The notes beneath the pieces were generated by a model. It was given only the letters and a program-made list of their open reading frames with translations, was not told the DNA's origin and ran no database searches. Shown piece after piece: positions 53,227 through 62,030 of a stretch of DNA of 64,000 nucleotides. Each line of letters begins with the position of its first letter. Positions within the stretch are counted from its first letter, which is position 1. Origin of the DNA: Alphaproteobacteria bacterium (GTDB taxonomy: Bacteria; Pseudomonadota; Alphaproteobacteria; Micropepsales; Micropepsaceae); the NCBI GenBank assembly GCA_017983635.1, contig JAGOBA010000011.1, positions 62,001 through 126,000 of the forward strand, written 5' to 3'. Both the position numbers and the translations under genes were made by a program.

Positions 53227-53247
53227 CGGATTCCCTCCGTCGGCTTG

Positions 53248-53261
53248 ACTAATATATTAGT
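53248..53261. promoter_or_regulatory. Palindromic operator between MBL hydrolase and BigR-like genes
   Basis: ACTAATATATTAGT, a perfect 14-base palindrome in an otherwise G/C-rich region, in the 73-base divergent spacer. A/T-rich inverted repeats of this kind are bound by BigR/SqrR-type ArsR repressors. A second partial ATTAG lies about 15 bases on. One dimer here could repress both directions. Confidence 0.75.
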
Positions 53262-53299
53262 AATGTCTAAATTAGCAAGTACTGAAATTAGAGTAAGCC

Positions 53300-53632
53300 A
53301 TGAGTGCCTTTGACCCACGGGAACTGAAAGCAATGCAGATCAATGCCGGTATCGCGGTCGACGTGCTTCGCGCTTTGTCGCACGAAAGCCGCTTGATGGT
53401 TTTGTGCCATCTGGGGCAAGGCGAGAAGTCGGTCGGGGCGCTCAACAACGCGGTGGGCTTGAGCCAGTCGGCGTTGTCGCAGCATCTGGCGAAGCTGCGG
53501 ACGGAGGGCTTGGTTGCAACCCGGCGTGAGGGGCAAACGATCTTCTACCGGATCGCCGATGCGCGCGTGACACGGCTTATCACAGCGCTGCACGGCATTT
53601 TTTGCATGCCAGCGAAGGAACGGAAATCATGA
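53300..53632 (+). CDS. bigR: ArsR-family repressor, BigR/SqrR type
   Basis: A 110-residue winged-helix repressor. The fold is typical (ALSHESRLMVLCHL; VGLSQSALSQHLAKLRTEGLV; REGQTIFYRIAD). Cys36 and Cys102 are the only cysteines and occupy the positions of the redox pair in BigR/SqrR, which form a disulphide or polysulphide bridge when persulphides rise and then release DNA. Metal-binding cysteine clusters of ArsR/SmtB are absent. It overlaps a 25-codon micro-ORF (ATGA) and controls, by inference, the MBL hydrolase and TauE genes. Confidence 0.88.
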   Translation: MSAFDPRELKAMQINAGIAVDVLRALSHESRLMVLCHLGQGEKSVGALNNAVGLSQSALSQHLAKLRTEGLVATRREGQTIFYRIADARVTRLITALHGIFCMPAKERKS

Positions 53633-53706
53633 CTATGGCGAAGCGCCTGGGGGCCGCGACGCTCCCGCCGGCGGCGGTCAAGCAGCCGCGGACGGTGGCG
53701 GTATGA
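53629..53706 (+). CDS. 25-residue micro-ORF coupled on both sides
   Basis: MTMAKRLGAATLPPAAVKQP followed by RTVAV. The ATG overlaps the bigR TGA (ATGA), and its own TGA overlaps the tauE ATG (ATGA). The size is too small to assign. It could be a remnant of a deleted gene whose ends stayed in frame, or a spacer that keeps ribosomes moving from bigR to tauE. Coding status is not proven. Confidence 0.4.
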   Translation: MTMAKRLGAATLPPAAVKQPRTVAV

Positions 53707-54494
53707 GTTTCGATCCGACGCTTGCCGACCTCCTTGCGGTGCTGTCAGGCAGTGTCGTTGGGTTGACGTTGGGCGTCGTCGGTGGTGGCGGATCGATTTT
53801 GGCGGTGCCGTTGTTGCTTTACGTGGTGGGGGTAAGCAATCCCCACGTCGCGATCGGCACGAGTGCGCTTGCGGTCTCGGCGAATGCGTTTGCCAATTTG
53901 ATTGCTCACTCGCGTGCCGGCAACGTGAAGTGGCCTTGTGCCGTGGTCTTCGGGCTCTCGGGCGTGACCGGTGCGTTTATCGGGTCGACCCTGGGCAAGA
54001 TGATCGATGGCCAGCGCTTGTTGTTCGTGTTCGGCTTGGTGATGGTGGCGGTCGCGCTCGCCATGCTGCGGCCGCGACAGAGCGAGGGCGATCCGAGTGT
54101 CAGGATCACGCCCGCGATCGCGGTGCGGTTGGTCGGCATTGGTTTGTTGACCGGATTGCTTGCCGGTTTCTTCGGGATCGGCGGCGGGTTCCTGATCGTG
54201 CCGGGTATCATGCTCGGCAGCGGCATGGCGATGCTGAACGCGGTCGGTTCGTCGTTGTTTTCGGTCGGCGTGTTCGGGCTCACCACCGCCAGCACTTATG
54301 CGATGGACGGCCTTGTCGATTGGCGCGTCGCGGGCCTGTTCATCGCAGGCGGAATCTTGGGCGGGCTTGGCGGGCTGGTGCTGGCGCAGCGTTTGGCAAC
54401 GAGGAAGGGGTTGCTCAATCGGTTGTTCGCCGGTCTCGTGATGGTCGTGGCCGTATATGTGCTCTGGCGGAGTGCGGGGGCGCTTGGGGCTTAG
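53703..54494 (+). CDS. TauE/SafE-family sulfite or sulfonate exporter
   Basis: A 263-residue permease with about eight helices in two repeats, LTLGVVGGGGSILAVPLLLYVVGV-like and LLAGFFGIGGGFLIVPGIM-like, each with the glycine-rich motif and Pro typical of TauE. In this setting it likely exports sulfite made by the MBL hydrolase. It is last in the bigR transcript. Its TAG overlaps the stop codon of the convergent MFS gene by three bases, leaving no space for a terminator. Confidence 0.9.
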   Translation: MSFDPTLADLLAVLSGSVVGLTLGVVGGGGSILAVPLLLYVVGVSNPHVAIGTSALAVSANAFANLIAHSRAGNVKWPCAVVFGLSGVTGAFIGSTLGKMIDGQRLLFVFGLVMVAVALAMLRPRQSEGDPSVRITPAIAVRLVGIGLLTGLLAGFFGIGGGFLIVPGIMLGSGMAMLNAVGSSLFSVGVFGLTTASTYAMDGLVDWRVAGLFIAGGILGGLGGLVLAQRLATRKGLLNRLFAGLVMVVAVYVLWRSAGALGA

Positions 54495-55720
54495 CCTGTC
54501 CGCTCTGAGATGCGCGGTTGGCCCCAACCGCGCAGGACGATGGCGGCGCAGATGATGAGGAGTGCGCCGGCCAGGAACGGTGCGCCGGGGAAGTGGGGTG
54601 TGGTGCCGCCGGTGAAGGCGCTGAAGATGTGGGTCATCACGATCGGGCCGATGATGGCCGAGAGGCTGAAGCTGCTGGCGAGCGCGCCTTGCAGTTCGCC
54701 TTGCGCGTTTTCGGGAATGCCTTTCGTCATCAACGACTGCATCGCGGGGAACAGGAAACCGGCCATGCCACCGACGACGATGAACGCGTAGATCATCAGC
54801 GGGCCATTCGCGACGGAAAAGCCCAGGTAGCTGATCAACGCCATGGTGAGTCCGAACCAGAGCGCACGCCATTCGCCGAAGCGTTTGATCACAGGGCCCG
54901 TTAGAAAGCCCTGCATGGCCACGACCATGAGTCCGTAGGCGCCGGCAGAGAGGCCGATCTCCCACGGCGTCCACCCTGCGACTTCGATCGTGAAGAAGGC
55001 CCAGATTGTGGAATAGGACTGGCTCGAGAGCTGAAAGAAGAAATTCGCGATCAAGAGCGCGAAGACGACCGGATAGCGCGCGACCGAGCGCACGCTGCCC
55101 AGCGGGTTCGCGCGAGCGGGATCGAAATCGCGGCGGCGCCCGGGCGTTAAGGTCTCTTTGAAGGTGGCGTAGCCATAGACGAAGACCGCGAACGTGAAGA
55201 TGCCCGCGATCCAGAACGGCAACCTGGCGCCAAATTCGCCGAACGCGCCGCCAATCGCAGGGCCGAAGATGAAGCCGACGCCGAGGGCGGCTCCGGTCAA
55301 ACCGAAGACGCGGGCGCGGTCGGCGGGTGCCGTGACGTCGACGATGCTGGCGTTCGCGGTCGGGAACGTCGCGCCGCACGCGCCGGAGATTACGCGCGCG
55401 ACGAATAGCCAAATCAGCGTCGGCGCCAACGCCATCAGCAAATAGTTCAGCGCGAAGCCGAAGAGTGCCAGCAGCAATACGGGCCTTCGGCCATAGCGAT
55501 CGCTCAAGCCTCCCAAGATCGGGGCGCAGAAGAACTGCGTGCCGGCGAAGGCGAACATGAGATAGCCGCTCATCTCCGCCGCGCGGCTGTTGGGCAAGCT
55601 TGTCAGTTCGGCGATCAGCTGCGGCGTGACGGGCAGAATGAGACCCACCGCCAGCGCGTCGAGGAAGATGACGAGGCAGACGAAGGCGAGCGTGCGGTTG
55701 TGGTTGGGCTGGTCGGGCAT
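54491..55720 (-). CDS. MFS transporter, TetA-like (TCR/Tet family)
   Basis: A 409-residue 12-helix major facilitator. After LAFVCLVIFLDALAVGLILPVTPQLI comes the motif A loop GGLSDRYGRRPVLLLALFG; the fifth helix has the motif C-like GVGFIFGPAIGG that marks drug:H+ antiporters, and the overall pattern resembles the TetA group. The substrate is unknown; efflux of a drug or metabolite is likely. It faces the TauE gene and their stop codons overlap. Confidence 0.9.
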   Translation of the reverse strand: MPDQPNHNRTLAFVCLVIFLDALAVGLILPVTPQLIAELTSLPNSRAAEMSGYLMFAFAGTQFFCAPILGGLSDRYGRRPVLLLALFGFALNYLLMALAPTLIWLFVARVISGACGATFPTANASIVDVTAPADRARVFGLTGAALGVGFIFGPAIGGAFGEFGARLPFWIAGIFTFAVFVYGYATFKETLTPGRRRDFDPARANPLGSVRSVARYPVVFALLIANFFFQLSSQSYSTIWAFFTIEVAGWTPWEIGLSAGAYGLMVVAMQGFLTGPVIKRFGEWRALWFGLTMALISYLGFSVANGPLMIYAFIVVGGMAGFLFPAMQSLMTKGIPENAQGELQGALASSFSLSAIIGPIVMTHIFSAFTGGTTPHFPGAPFLAGALLIICAAIVLRGWGQPRISERTG

Positions 55721-55925
55721 GCGGGACCCCGGGCGGAGGCTCGTGCGGTATCACCTTTCGGCGGAAGGGCCAATCGCACGTGTCTTTTGCTCCCTCGCTT
55801 TAGCAGCTTCGCGGACGTGGAGGGCTATTGAGCGTGGCCGGGCCCCCTCCACCGCTTCGCGGTCCCCCTCCCCCGCTAAAGCGGGGGCGGAAAAGGCGAC
55901 TCATTTGCTTGACTTTTTCGCCCTT

Positions 55926-55940
55926 GTTCTTTATTTGTTC
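55926..55940 (+). promoter_or_regulatory. LexA (SOS) box-like site with promoter elements
   Basis: GTTC, seven bases, GTTC, the alphaproteobacterial LexA consensus. TTGACT at 55909-55914 and TATTTG at 55932-55937, 17 bases apart, would make a promoter overlapped by the box, starting transcription near 55944, four bases before an ATG at 55948. Chance matches are expected about once per window, so the call is tentative. Confidence 0.4.
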
Positions 55941-56159
55941 TAACGCCATGAAACGCTCGTTTTTGACCACGTTTGCTGCGCCGTTCGCTCCGTCTCCGCG
56001 GTTGGGTTGGGGGCGTTACAAGTTACGGCGCGGTAGCGGACTTGTAGCGGCGTTTTTGGCGGAGAACTGGGGTTGTTACGCTGTTGCGGGTGAGTTTATG
56101 CAGAAATTCGCGCCACAGCGCCGAAAGGCGCGGATTTCGGGGACGGTTTTCGCGGTGTC

Positions 56160-56250
56160 CCCTCATTCCGCCGTCGCCGGGGCCTCGGCGGACAGGCCGT
56201 CTCACCGGCTTCGGCGGCGATCCACCTTCTCCCGCGAGCGGGAGAAGGGC
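56160..56250. repeat. G/C-rich palindromic repeat, diverged and inverted copy 3
   Basis: The right side reads GGCGATCCACCTTCTCCCGC then GAGCGGGAGAAGG, the inverse of the AAGGTGGATCGC plus end hairpin found at 846 and 44739. The left side has CCCCTCATTCCGCC and GCCGGGGCCTCGGC-type hairpins. It lies just after the dapD stop and may serve as its terminator. Confidence 0.65.
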
Positions 56251-56265
56251 TATGACGTGAGTGGG

Positions 56266-57096
56266 TTAGTCACGCAGCAATTCGTTGATGCTGGTTTTCG
56301 ATCGGGTGCGTTCGTCGACAGTTTTGACGATGACCGCGCAGTAGAGGTTGGGTTTGTTCGGGGCGCTGCCGGGCATGGTGCCGGCGACGACGACCGAGTA
56401 GGGCGGCACGCGGCCGAGGTGGATTTGGCCGGTGGCGCGGTCGACGACTTTGGTGGAGGCGCCGATGAAGACGCCCATGCCGATCACCGCGCCTTCGCCG
56501 ACGATGACGCCTTCGGCGACTTCGCTGCGGGCGCCGATGAAGCAGTTGTCTTCGATGATGACGGGGTTCGCTTGCAGCGGCTCAAGCACGCCGCCCAAGC
56601 CCGTGCCGCCGGAGATGTGGCAGTTCTTGCCCACTTGCGCGCAAGAGCCGACCGTTGCCCAGGTGTCGATCATCGTGCCCTCGCCGACATTCGCGCCGAC
56701 ATTGATGAAGCAGGGCATCAGGACCGCGCCTCTGGCGACGAAGGCGCTGTGGCGCACGATCGCGCCGGGGACGGCGCGGAAGCCGGCGCGGGCGAAGTCG
56801 GCGTCGGTCCACTTGGCGAATTTCGATGGCACCTTGTCGTACCAATGCGCGCCGCCGGGGCCGCCGGGGATCGGCTCCATCGGGTTCAAGCGGAACGAGA
56901 GCAGGACCGCCTTCTTGATCCATTGATGGGTGTGCCATTCGCCGGCAGCTTTTTCGGCGACGCGGAATTCGCCGCTGTCGAGCGCGATCAGTGTTTCCTC
57001 GACGGCCTTGCGGCCTGCGCCTTGGGTCGCTGGCGAGATCGTGTCGCGCGCCTCCCAGGCCTCGTCGATCGTGATCTGCAGTTTGGTCCAGCTCAT
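56266..57096 (-). CDS. dapD: Tetrahydrodipicolinate N-succinyltransferase
   Basis: Transfers succinyl from succinyl-CoA to tetrahydrodipicolinate in the DAP/lysine pathway. The 276-residue protein has the standard length, the N-terminal helix domain, and the left-handed beta-helix with hexapeptide repeats ([36 protein letters not shown]). The start overlaps the stop of the upstream HAD gene (ATGA). It works upstream of DapE, encoded at 48228. Confidence 0.95.
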   Translation of the reverse strand: MSWTKLQITIDEAWEARDTISPATQGAGRKAVEETLIALDSGEFRVAEKAAGEWHTHQWIKKAVLLSFRLNPMEPIPGGPGGAHWYDKVPSKFAKWTDADFARAGFRAVPGAIVRHSAFVARGAVLMPCFINVGANVGEGTMIDTWATVGSCAQVGKNCHISGGTGLGGVLEPLQANPVIIEDNCFIGARSEVAEGVIVGEGAVIGMGVFIGASTKVVDRATGQIHLGRVPPYSVVVAGTMPGSAPNKPNLYCAVIVKTVDERTRSKTSINELLRD

Positions 57097-57800
57097 CAGG
57101 CGCTCCGAAGGCGAATGGTGGTCAAGAATTTGGCGAGGTCGTCGGTCTTGAAATGCACGTGTGGCGCGCCTTCCGGCGCCTCGCCCCAGCCGCGGACGGC
57201 CGGGTCGGCGTGGCCGTCGGCGCTACGCACGAGGACGGTGGTCATACCCAACTCATGCGCCGGGGCCAAGTTGCGATCGAGATCTTCGAACATCGCCGCG
57301 CGCTTTGGCTCGATCTCGTGCTTGGCGACGAAGCGTTCGAACGTTTCCAGGCGCGGCTTCGGGATGAAGTCGGCGTGGACGATGTCGAAGATGTCCTCGA
57401 CGTGGTCGTGGATGCCGATGCGGTCGAGCACGCGGGTCGCATGCGCCACGGTGCCGTTCGTGAACACGAGCCGCCGGCCGGGCAGGCGTTGCAGCGCCTC
57501 GGCCAACGCTTCGTTCGGCGGCACGACGGAGACGTCGATGTCGTGGACGAAGTTCAGGAACTTCTCCGGCTTGGTGCCGTGGATTTTCATGAGGCCCGAT
57601 AGCGTCGTTCCGTGATCGCGGTAGTACTGCTTCTGCAGGCGATAGGCCTCGTCGCCGTCGACCTGCAGCAGATCCGAGATGAAGGCGCGCATTTTGACGT
57701 CGATCTGCGCGAACAGATTGCAGGAGGGCGGATAGAGCGTGTTGTCGAGGTCGAAGACCCAAACGTCGATGGCGGTGAAGTCGGGTGAGGTTTGGGGCAT
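57096..57800 (-). CDS. HAD-family pyrimidine 5'-nucleotidase-like phosphatase
   Basis: A 234-residue HAD phosphatase. Motif [11 protein letters not shown] contains the nucleophile and acid Asp pair, motif II is VFTNGT, the Lys is in [10 protein letters not shown], and motif III is MFEDLDRNL. The pattern matches the SDT1/pyrimidine 5'-nucleotidase group. The ATG at 57800 is preferred over a longer frame. It is coupled to dapD by ATGA, an arrangement common in alphaproteobacteria; whether it acts on nucleotides in vivo is not known. The promoter is in the region shared with the divergent DUF2336 gene. Confidence 0.9.
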   Translation of the reverse strand: MPQTSPDFTAIDVWVFDLDNTLYPPSCNLFAQIDVKMRAFISDLLQVDGDEAYRLQKQYYRDHGTTLSGLMKIHGTKPEKFLNFVHDIDVSVVPPNEALAEALQRLPGRRLVFTNGTVAHATRVLDRIGIHDHVEDIFDIVHADFIPKPRLETFERFVAKHEIEPKRAAMFEDLDRNLAPAHELGMTTVLVRSADGHADPAVRGWGEAPEGAPHVHFKTDDLAKFLTTIRLRSA

Positions 57801-57921
57801 GGCCGGGCGCGGAATAGCGCGATCCGGTGTCTCATCGCAACCAATTGTTAACCACCTCAGGCAAAGCGGCCTTAAATCGCCGGGGCTTATCCTCACGAAC
57901 GATTTCTGGGTGGGGCAGGTC

Positions 57922-59193
57922 ATGCTGAAGCGGTTGATCAGCAAGATTACGGACAGCGCGCCGAAAGGGCCGATGTCCTATGAGGAGGCGCGCGCGTCGT
58001 TGGAGACGCATGCCCATAATGCGCGCCGCTATCTGGCCGGACGGCCGGATGTCGAGCCGGAGATTCTCTACTACCTCGCCAACGACGAGTCGCAAGAGGT
58101 GCGCCGGCTGGTGGCCGCGAACCCGGCGACGCCGCATCAGGCGAACAAGATTCTGACGGGCGACGACGCGGACGAGGTGCGCTGCGAACTTGCGCGCAAG
58201 ATCGGTCGTTTGCTGCCGGGGCTTGGGCCCGACGAGAGCGATCGCGTGCGGGCGCTGGCGATCGAGGTGATGGAGCGGCTGGCAAACGACAGCCTGCCGC
58301 GCGTGCGCGCGATCCTCGCGGAAGAGATCAAGTCGTCGGACAAGGTGCCGGCGCATATCGTGCAGCAGTTGGCGAAGGATCTTGAGGTCATCGTCTGCGC
58401 GCCGGTGCTCGAATATTCGCCGCTGCTGTCGGATCAGGATTTGGTCGAGGTGATTGCGGCGGCGCGCGTCGAGGGCGCCTTAGCCGCGATCGCGCGACGC
58501 CATGCGGTGAGCGCGCCGGTGGCGGACGCGATCGTCGCGTCGCTCGACGTGTCGGCGATCGCAACCTTGCTCGCCAATCCGAATGCGCAAGTGCGCGAAG
58601 AAACGCTCGACCGCGTGATCGAGCATGCGGCCGAGATCGAGGCTTGGCATCAGCCGGTTGCGATGCGCGCGGAGCTTTCCGTGCGTGCGATGCGGCGGAT
58701 TGCGGGGTTCGTCGGGGCGTCGTTGCTGAGCTTGCTGTGTGAGCGGAACGGCATCGATGCGGAAACGAAATCGCATCTAAGCAAGAAGCTGCGCGAGCGG
58801 CTTGACGAAGGTGCCGCTTCGGGTGCCGACTCGGCCGACGACCGCGCGAAGGCGCAGGTTGAGGCGGCGCGGGCGAAGGGCGAGTTGACCGACGAGTTCC
58901 TGATCGAGGCGGCGGAGAACGGCGAGAAGCGCGTCGTTGCGTGGGCGCTTACGACATTGACGAAAGTCGATAAGGCGATCGTCGACCGGATTTTGGTCAG
59001 TCAGTCGGGCAAGGCCATCACGGCGCTCGTTTGGCACGCGAAGCTCGCGATGCGGGTGGCGGTGAAGATCCAAACCGGGGTCGCGCGTCTGCCGTCGTCG
59101 AAGATGGTGATGGCGCGCGACGGCGTCGACTTCCCGCTGCCAGTCGACGAGTTGAAGTGGCACTTGACCTATTTCGGGGTCACTTTGGATTAG
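57922..59193 (+). CDS. DUF2336 domain protein
   Basis: A 423-residue soluble alpha-helical protein with HEAT-like repeats, for example ARRYLAGRPDVEPEILYYLA and RRLVAANPATPHQANKIL, then RCELARKIGRLLP. It matches DUF2336, a family restricted mainly to alphaproteobacteria with no established function. No catalytic motif is visible, so a scaffold or regulatory role is likelier than an enzyme. The ATG at 57922 with an upstream GGGGCAGG is preferred. It stands alone, its stop one base from the convergent DUF1036 gene. Confidence 0.87.
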   Translation: MLKRLISKITDSAPKGPMSYEEARASLETHAHNARRYLAGRPDVEPEILYYLANDESQEVRRLVAANPATPHQANKILTGDDADEVRCELARKIGRLLPGLGPDESDRVRALAIEVMERLANDSLPRVRAILAEEIKSSDKVPAHIVQQLAKDLEVIVCAPVLEYSPLLSDQDLVEVIAAARVEGALAAIARRHAVSAPVADAIVASLDVSAIATLLANPNAQVREETLDRVIEHAAEIEAWHQPVAMRAELSVRAMRRIAGFVGASLLSLLCERNGIDAETKSHLSKKLRERLDEGAASGADSADDRAKAQVEAARAKGELTDEFLIEAAENGEKRVVAWALTTLTKVDKAIVDRILVSQSGKAITALVWHAKLAMRVAVKIQTGVARLPSSKMVMARDGVDFPLPVDELKWHLTYFGVTLD

Positions 59194-60396
59194 CTACTGC
59201 GCGGGCGGGTCGGCGGGCGGCGTCTCGCTGCGGCCGGCGAACTCGAAGGTGATGCCGGGGCGGCCGCCGGTGTCGATCTGCAGGAAGCCGGTGCTGACCG
59301 AGCCGCTGCCTTTGCAATCCTTCACGTCGGCCATGTCGAAGCTGGAGTCGCGGGTGCAGAAGTGCTTTGTGCCACCCCAGGTTTCGGCGACACCTTCGGA
59401 CTTGTCGGCGGCGGCGAAAGCGTAGACGTACTGATCGGTTAGGCGATCCTTGATCACCTTCTCGCATTGACCGGGCTGCAGGCGCCACCAGCCCATGCTG
59501 TGCGTCTTCGTTCCCGATTCAAGGCCTAAGGCCGACCAGATAATGTCTTGCGTGCGGTTGCAGAATGTGAGGCCGGCGGAGGCTTGCACGCGCGAGGCTT
59601 CGGCGAGGAGCTTGTTGTAGAGGCCGGTCGCGTCCGACGGGCTGGCGCCGAGGGCGGTGCGGGCTTGGCTAAGCGCTTCGTTGAACTTCGGGCCGGCGAC
59701 ACCGTCGATTGAGCCTTGGAAGCGGCCGAGGTCGCTGAGCAGGCGTTGCAGGCCCGCGATGCGCGCTTGTTCGGGCGTCTTATAGTTCGCCGCTTCGGTC
59801 AGCGTCGTCGTCCACGCGGCTTTGCCATTGGTCTCCACCTTGGCGAAGCCTTGGCTCTCGTAGCCGGGGCCGCATTGGTCGGAGCCGTCGCTGGTGGCTT
59901 GGAACGTGCCCTTGCCGGTGCAGAGCGTCTGCGTGCCGCCCCAGGTGCGGATCGCGCCGGTGTGAGCGAAGGAGGAGCGGGCGAAGCTGTAGTAGACCGG
60001 TTGCGTCAGCACGCCTTTGATGATCACGCGGCACTCGCCGGCGGGGATCACCCACCAGCCGCGCGTCGCCCAAAGGCCACCATTCCTGATGCCGACGGCG
60101 ACGGAGGTGGCGTAGGAGGTGCGGTTGCAGAACGTATAGTCGCTGGTCGCGCTCTTCGCAGCGCGGTCGGGCTGGATGCCGCCGGCGGTGGGTGCGGCGC
60201 CGGGGGCGGTGACAATGCGGGGTTTGGCCGTCTTCGGCTTCGTCGACGGGTTCAGTTCGGCGCCGGGCGTCATCGGCATGACAACCGGGCGCGAGGGCTG
60301 AGAGGCTGGCTGGTCCTGCGCCGAGGCGGTGCCCGATGCAAGCATCAGGGCGACGCCGGTCGACAGCGCGATAGCTCGCGAAAATTTGGCCGTCAC
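59194..60396 (-). CDS. Exported protein with two DUF1036 domains
   Basis: A 400-residue protein with a signal peptide (residues 1-26, ending ASAQD). A low-complexity Pro/Ala/Lys linker precedes a first DUF1036 domain (about residues 86-195, YTFCNRTSYATSVAVGIR...WWVIPAGECRVI...TLCTGKGTF), a helical linker, and a second (about 275-385, LTFCNRTQDIIWSALGLES...WWRLQPGQCEKVI...HFCTRDSSF). Each repeat has the four-cysteine set. The family is of unknown function and usually has one domain, so the duplication is notable. It lies 27 bases after argB on the same strand. Confidence 0.87.
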   Translation of the reverse strand: MTAKFSRAIALSTGVALMLASGTASAQDQPASQPSRPVVMPMTPGAELNPSTKPKTAKPRIVTAPGAAPTAGGIQPDRAAKSATSDYTFCNRTSYATSVAVGIRNGGLWATRGWWVIPAGECRVIIKGVLTQPVYYSFARSSFAHTGAIRTWGGTQTLCTGKGTFQATSDGSDQCGPGYESQGFAKVETNGKAAWTTTLTEAANYKTPEQARIAGLQRLLSDLGRFQGSIDGVAGPKFNEALSQARTALGASPSDATGLYNKLLAEASRVQASAGLTFCNRTQDIIWSALGLESGTKTHSMGWWRLQPGQCEKVIKDRLTDQYVYAFAAADKSEGVAETWGGTKHFCTRDSSFDMADVKDCKGSGSVSTGFLQIDTGGRPGITFEFAGRSETPPADPPAQ

Positions 60397-60423
60397 TTCA
60401 AGCCTTTACAAACACGCGTTAGC

Positions 60424-61374
60424 TCAGCCCTTGACGATCATGGTGCCTGCGCCGTGCTCTGTAAACAGTTCGATGAGCAAGACATGTTGAACACGGCCGT
60501 CGAGGATGACCGCGGCGCTGACCCCGCGCTCGGCCGCGTCGATGCAGGTCTCGACTTTCGGGATCATTCCGCCGGAAATCGTGCCGTCTGCAATCAGAGC
60601 GCGCGCCTCGGTTGTGGTGAGGCGTTCGATCAAATTGCCGTTGCGGTCCATGACCCCCGGCACATCGGTCAGGAGGAGCAGGCGGTCTGCGTGCAGGGCG
60701 CCCGCCACAGCGCCGGCTACCGTGTCGGCGTTGATGTTGAACGTCTCGCCGGCTTTGCCGACGCCGACCGGGGCGATGACTGCGATCATGTCCGAGCGCA
60801 CGATCGTCTGCAGAACTTCGGTGTTGATCTGTTCCGGCTCGCCGACGAAGCCGAGGTCGACCACCTCATCCTTGCCGGTGGCGGGATTGTGCTTCGTCTT
60901 GAGGAGCTTCTTGGCGACGATCAACTGGCCGTCCTTGCCGGAGATGCCCACGGCCTTGCCGCCCGCGTGGTTGATCGCGGAGACGATCTGTTTGTTGATC
61001 GTGCCGGTGAGGACCATCTCGACGACTTCGATCGCGGCTTGATCGGTGACGCGCAGGCCGTCGATAAAGTTCGACTTGATCTCAAGGCGCTTCAGCATCG
61101 CGCCGATCTGCGGGCCGCCGCCGTGGACGACGACGGGCTCGATCCCGGTTTGGCGCATGAGCACGACGTCTTGCGCGAAGTGCGCGGCGACGCCGTCTTC
61201 ACCCATCGCATTGCCGCCGTACTTCACGACCACCGTCTTTTGATCGTAGCGCAGGATGTGCGGCAGCGCTTCGGTCAGCACGCGCGCGGTCGCGCGCCAC
61301 TTTGCCAACTGACGCAGATTCTGGACGCGATCGTCCTTGCCTTGGAAATTTGGGTCGTCGGGTCCGGAACTCAT
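60424..61374 (-). CDS. argB: Acetylglutamate kinase
   Basis: Phosphorylates N-acetylglutamate in arginine synthesis. The 316-residue amino acid kinase fold has [23 protein letters not shown] and [16 protein letters not shown]; the C-terminus [20 protein letters not shown] and [13 protein letters not shown] are typical. The N-terminal helix before residue 40 marks the arginine-inhibitable, hexameric type. It lies in the engB-argB order of alphaproteobacteria, 14 bases after engB. Confidence 0.95.
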   Translation of the reverse strand: MSSGPDDPNFQGKDDRVQNLRQLAKWRATARVLTEALPHILRYDQKTVVVKYGGNAMGEDGVAAHFAQDVVLMRQTGIEPVVVHGGGPQIGAMLKRLEIKSNFIDGLRVTDQAAIEVVEMVLTGTINKQIVSAINHAGGKAVGISGKDGQLIVAKKLLKTKHNPATGKDEVVDLGFVGEPEQINTEVLQTIVRSDMIAVIAPVGVGKAGETFNINADTVAGAVAGALHADRLLLLTDVPGVMDRNGNLIERLTTTEARALIADGTISGGMIPKVETCIDAAERGVSAAVILDGRVQHVLLIELFTEHGAGTMIVKG

Positions 61375-61388
61375 GCGCGCCTTGGGTG

Positions 61389-62030
61389 TTAACGGCGGGC
61401 CTTATAACGCGTTTCGGCAAGCTCCGCGAGATGGGCGCGAAGCTCGGGAATGCCCAATCCGGTCTCGGCCGAGGTGGCGAACACGTCAGGATGGGCGGAG
61501 GTGAATGTGGCCGCCAATTGCGTGGCGTCGTTAACTGCCTTGGCCGCGTCGGTCAGGTTCAGCTTGTCGATCTTGGTCAAGACGACGATGAAGGAGGCCG
61601 CGACACCGGCCAGCATCGCCATCGCGTCGCGATCGTTCTCGTTGGCGCCATGGCGCGCGTCGATCAGAAGGCAGACGCGTTTCAGCTGCGGGCGGCCACG
61701 TAGATAGGCCTCGATCAGACGGCGCCATTCGTACGCCATCTGCTTCGGGACTTTGGCGAAGCCGTAGCCGGGTAAGTCGGCGATGGTGATCCGGCCGCCC
61801 AGTTCGAACAGGTTGATGTCGCGGGTGCGGCCGGGCGTGTTCGACACGCGTGCCAGCGTCTTCCTGTTTGTCAGCGCGTTGATCAGGCTCGACTTACCGA
61901 CATTCGAGCGGCCAGCGAAGGCGATCTCGGGCAGCTTCGTCGGCGGGAGGTCGGCAAATACCTTCACAGGGCGCAGGAACTTGCAGTCCTGCGCGAAGAG
62001 CATGCGGCCGTGTTCGAGGCGTTTTTTCAC
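61389..62030 (-). CDS. engB: Ribosome biogenesis GTPase EngB/YihA/YsxC
   Basis: A 213-residue GTPase needed for 50S subunit assembly. G1 is [19 protein letters not shown]2 [14 protein letters not shown]3 [10 protein letters not shown], and G4 TKIDKLN. The ATG overlaps the yidC stop (ATGA), so translation is coupled to yidC. argB follows 14 bases downstream. Confidence 0.95.
   Translation of the reverse strand: MKKRLEHGRMLFAQDCKFLRPVKVFADLPPTKLPEIAFAGRSNVGKSSLINALTNRKTLARVSNTPGRTRDINLFELGGRITIADLPGYGFAKVPKQMAYEWRRLIEAYLRGRPQLKRVCLLIDARHGANENDRDAMAMLAGVAASFIVVLTKIDKLNLTDAAKAVNDATQLAATFTSAHPDVFATSAETGLGIPELRAHLAELAETRYKARR

Larger units (their letters stand above)
55721..56265. other. 545-base intergenic region with repeats and an SOS-box-like site
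   Basis: No convincing gene. It holds a G/C-rich hairpin cluster near 55842-55893, an SOS-box-like GTTC-N7-GTTC at 55926 with promoter-like elements, a middle A/T-richer part, and an inverted, diverged copy of the G/C-rich repeat at 56160-56250. A plus-strand frame stays open through it and into the antisense of dapD, but this is probably a G/C artefact. Confidence 0.6.

Noticed and set aside
55828..57615. 595-codon plus-strand open frame
   Set aside because: It runs antisense through dapD and part of the HAD gene, starts within a repeat and has low-complexity composition; best explained as a G/C-driven shadow frame.
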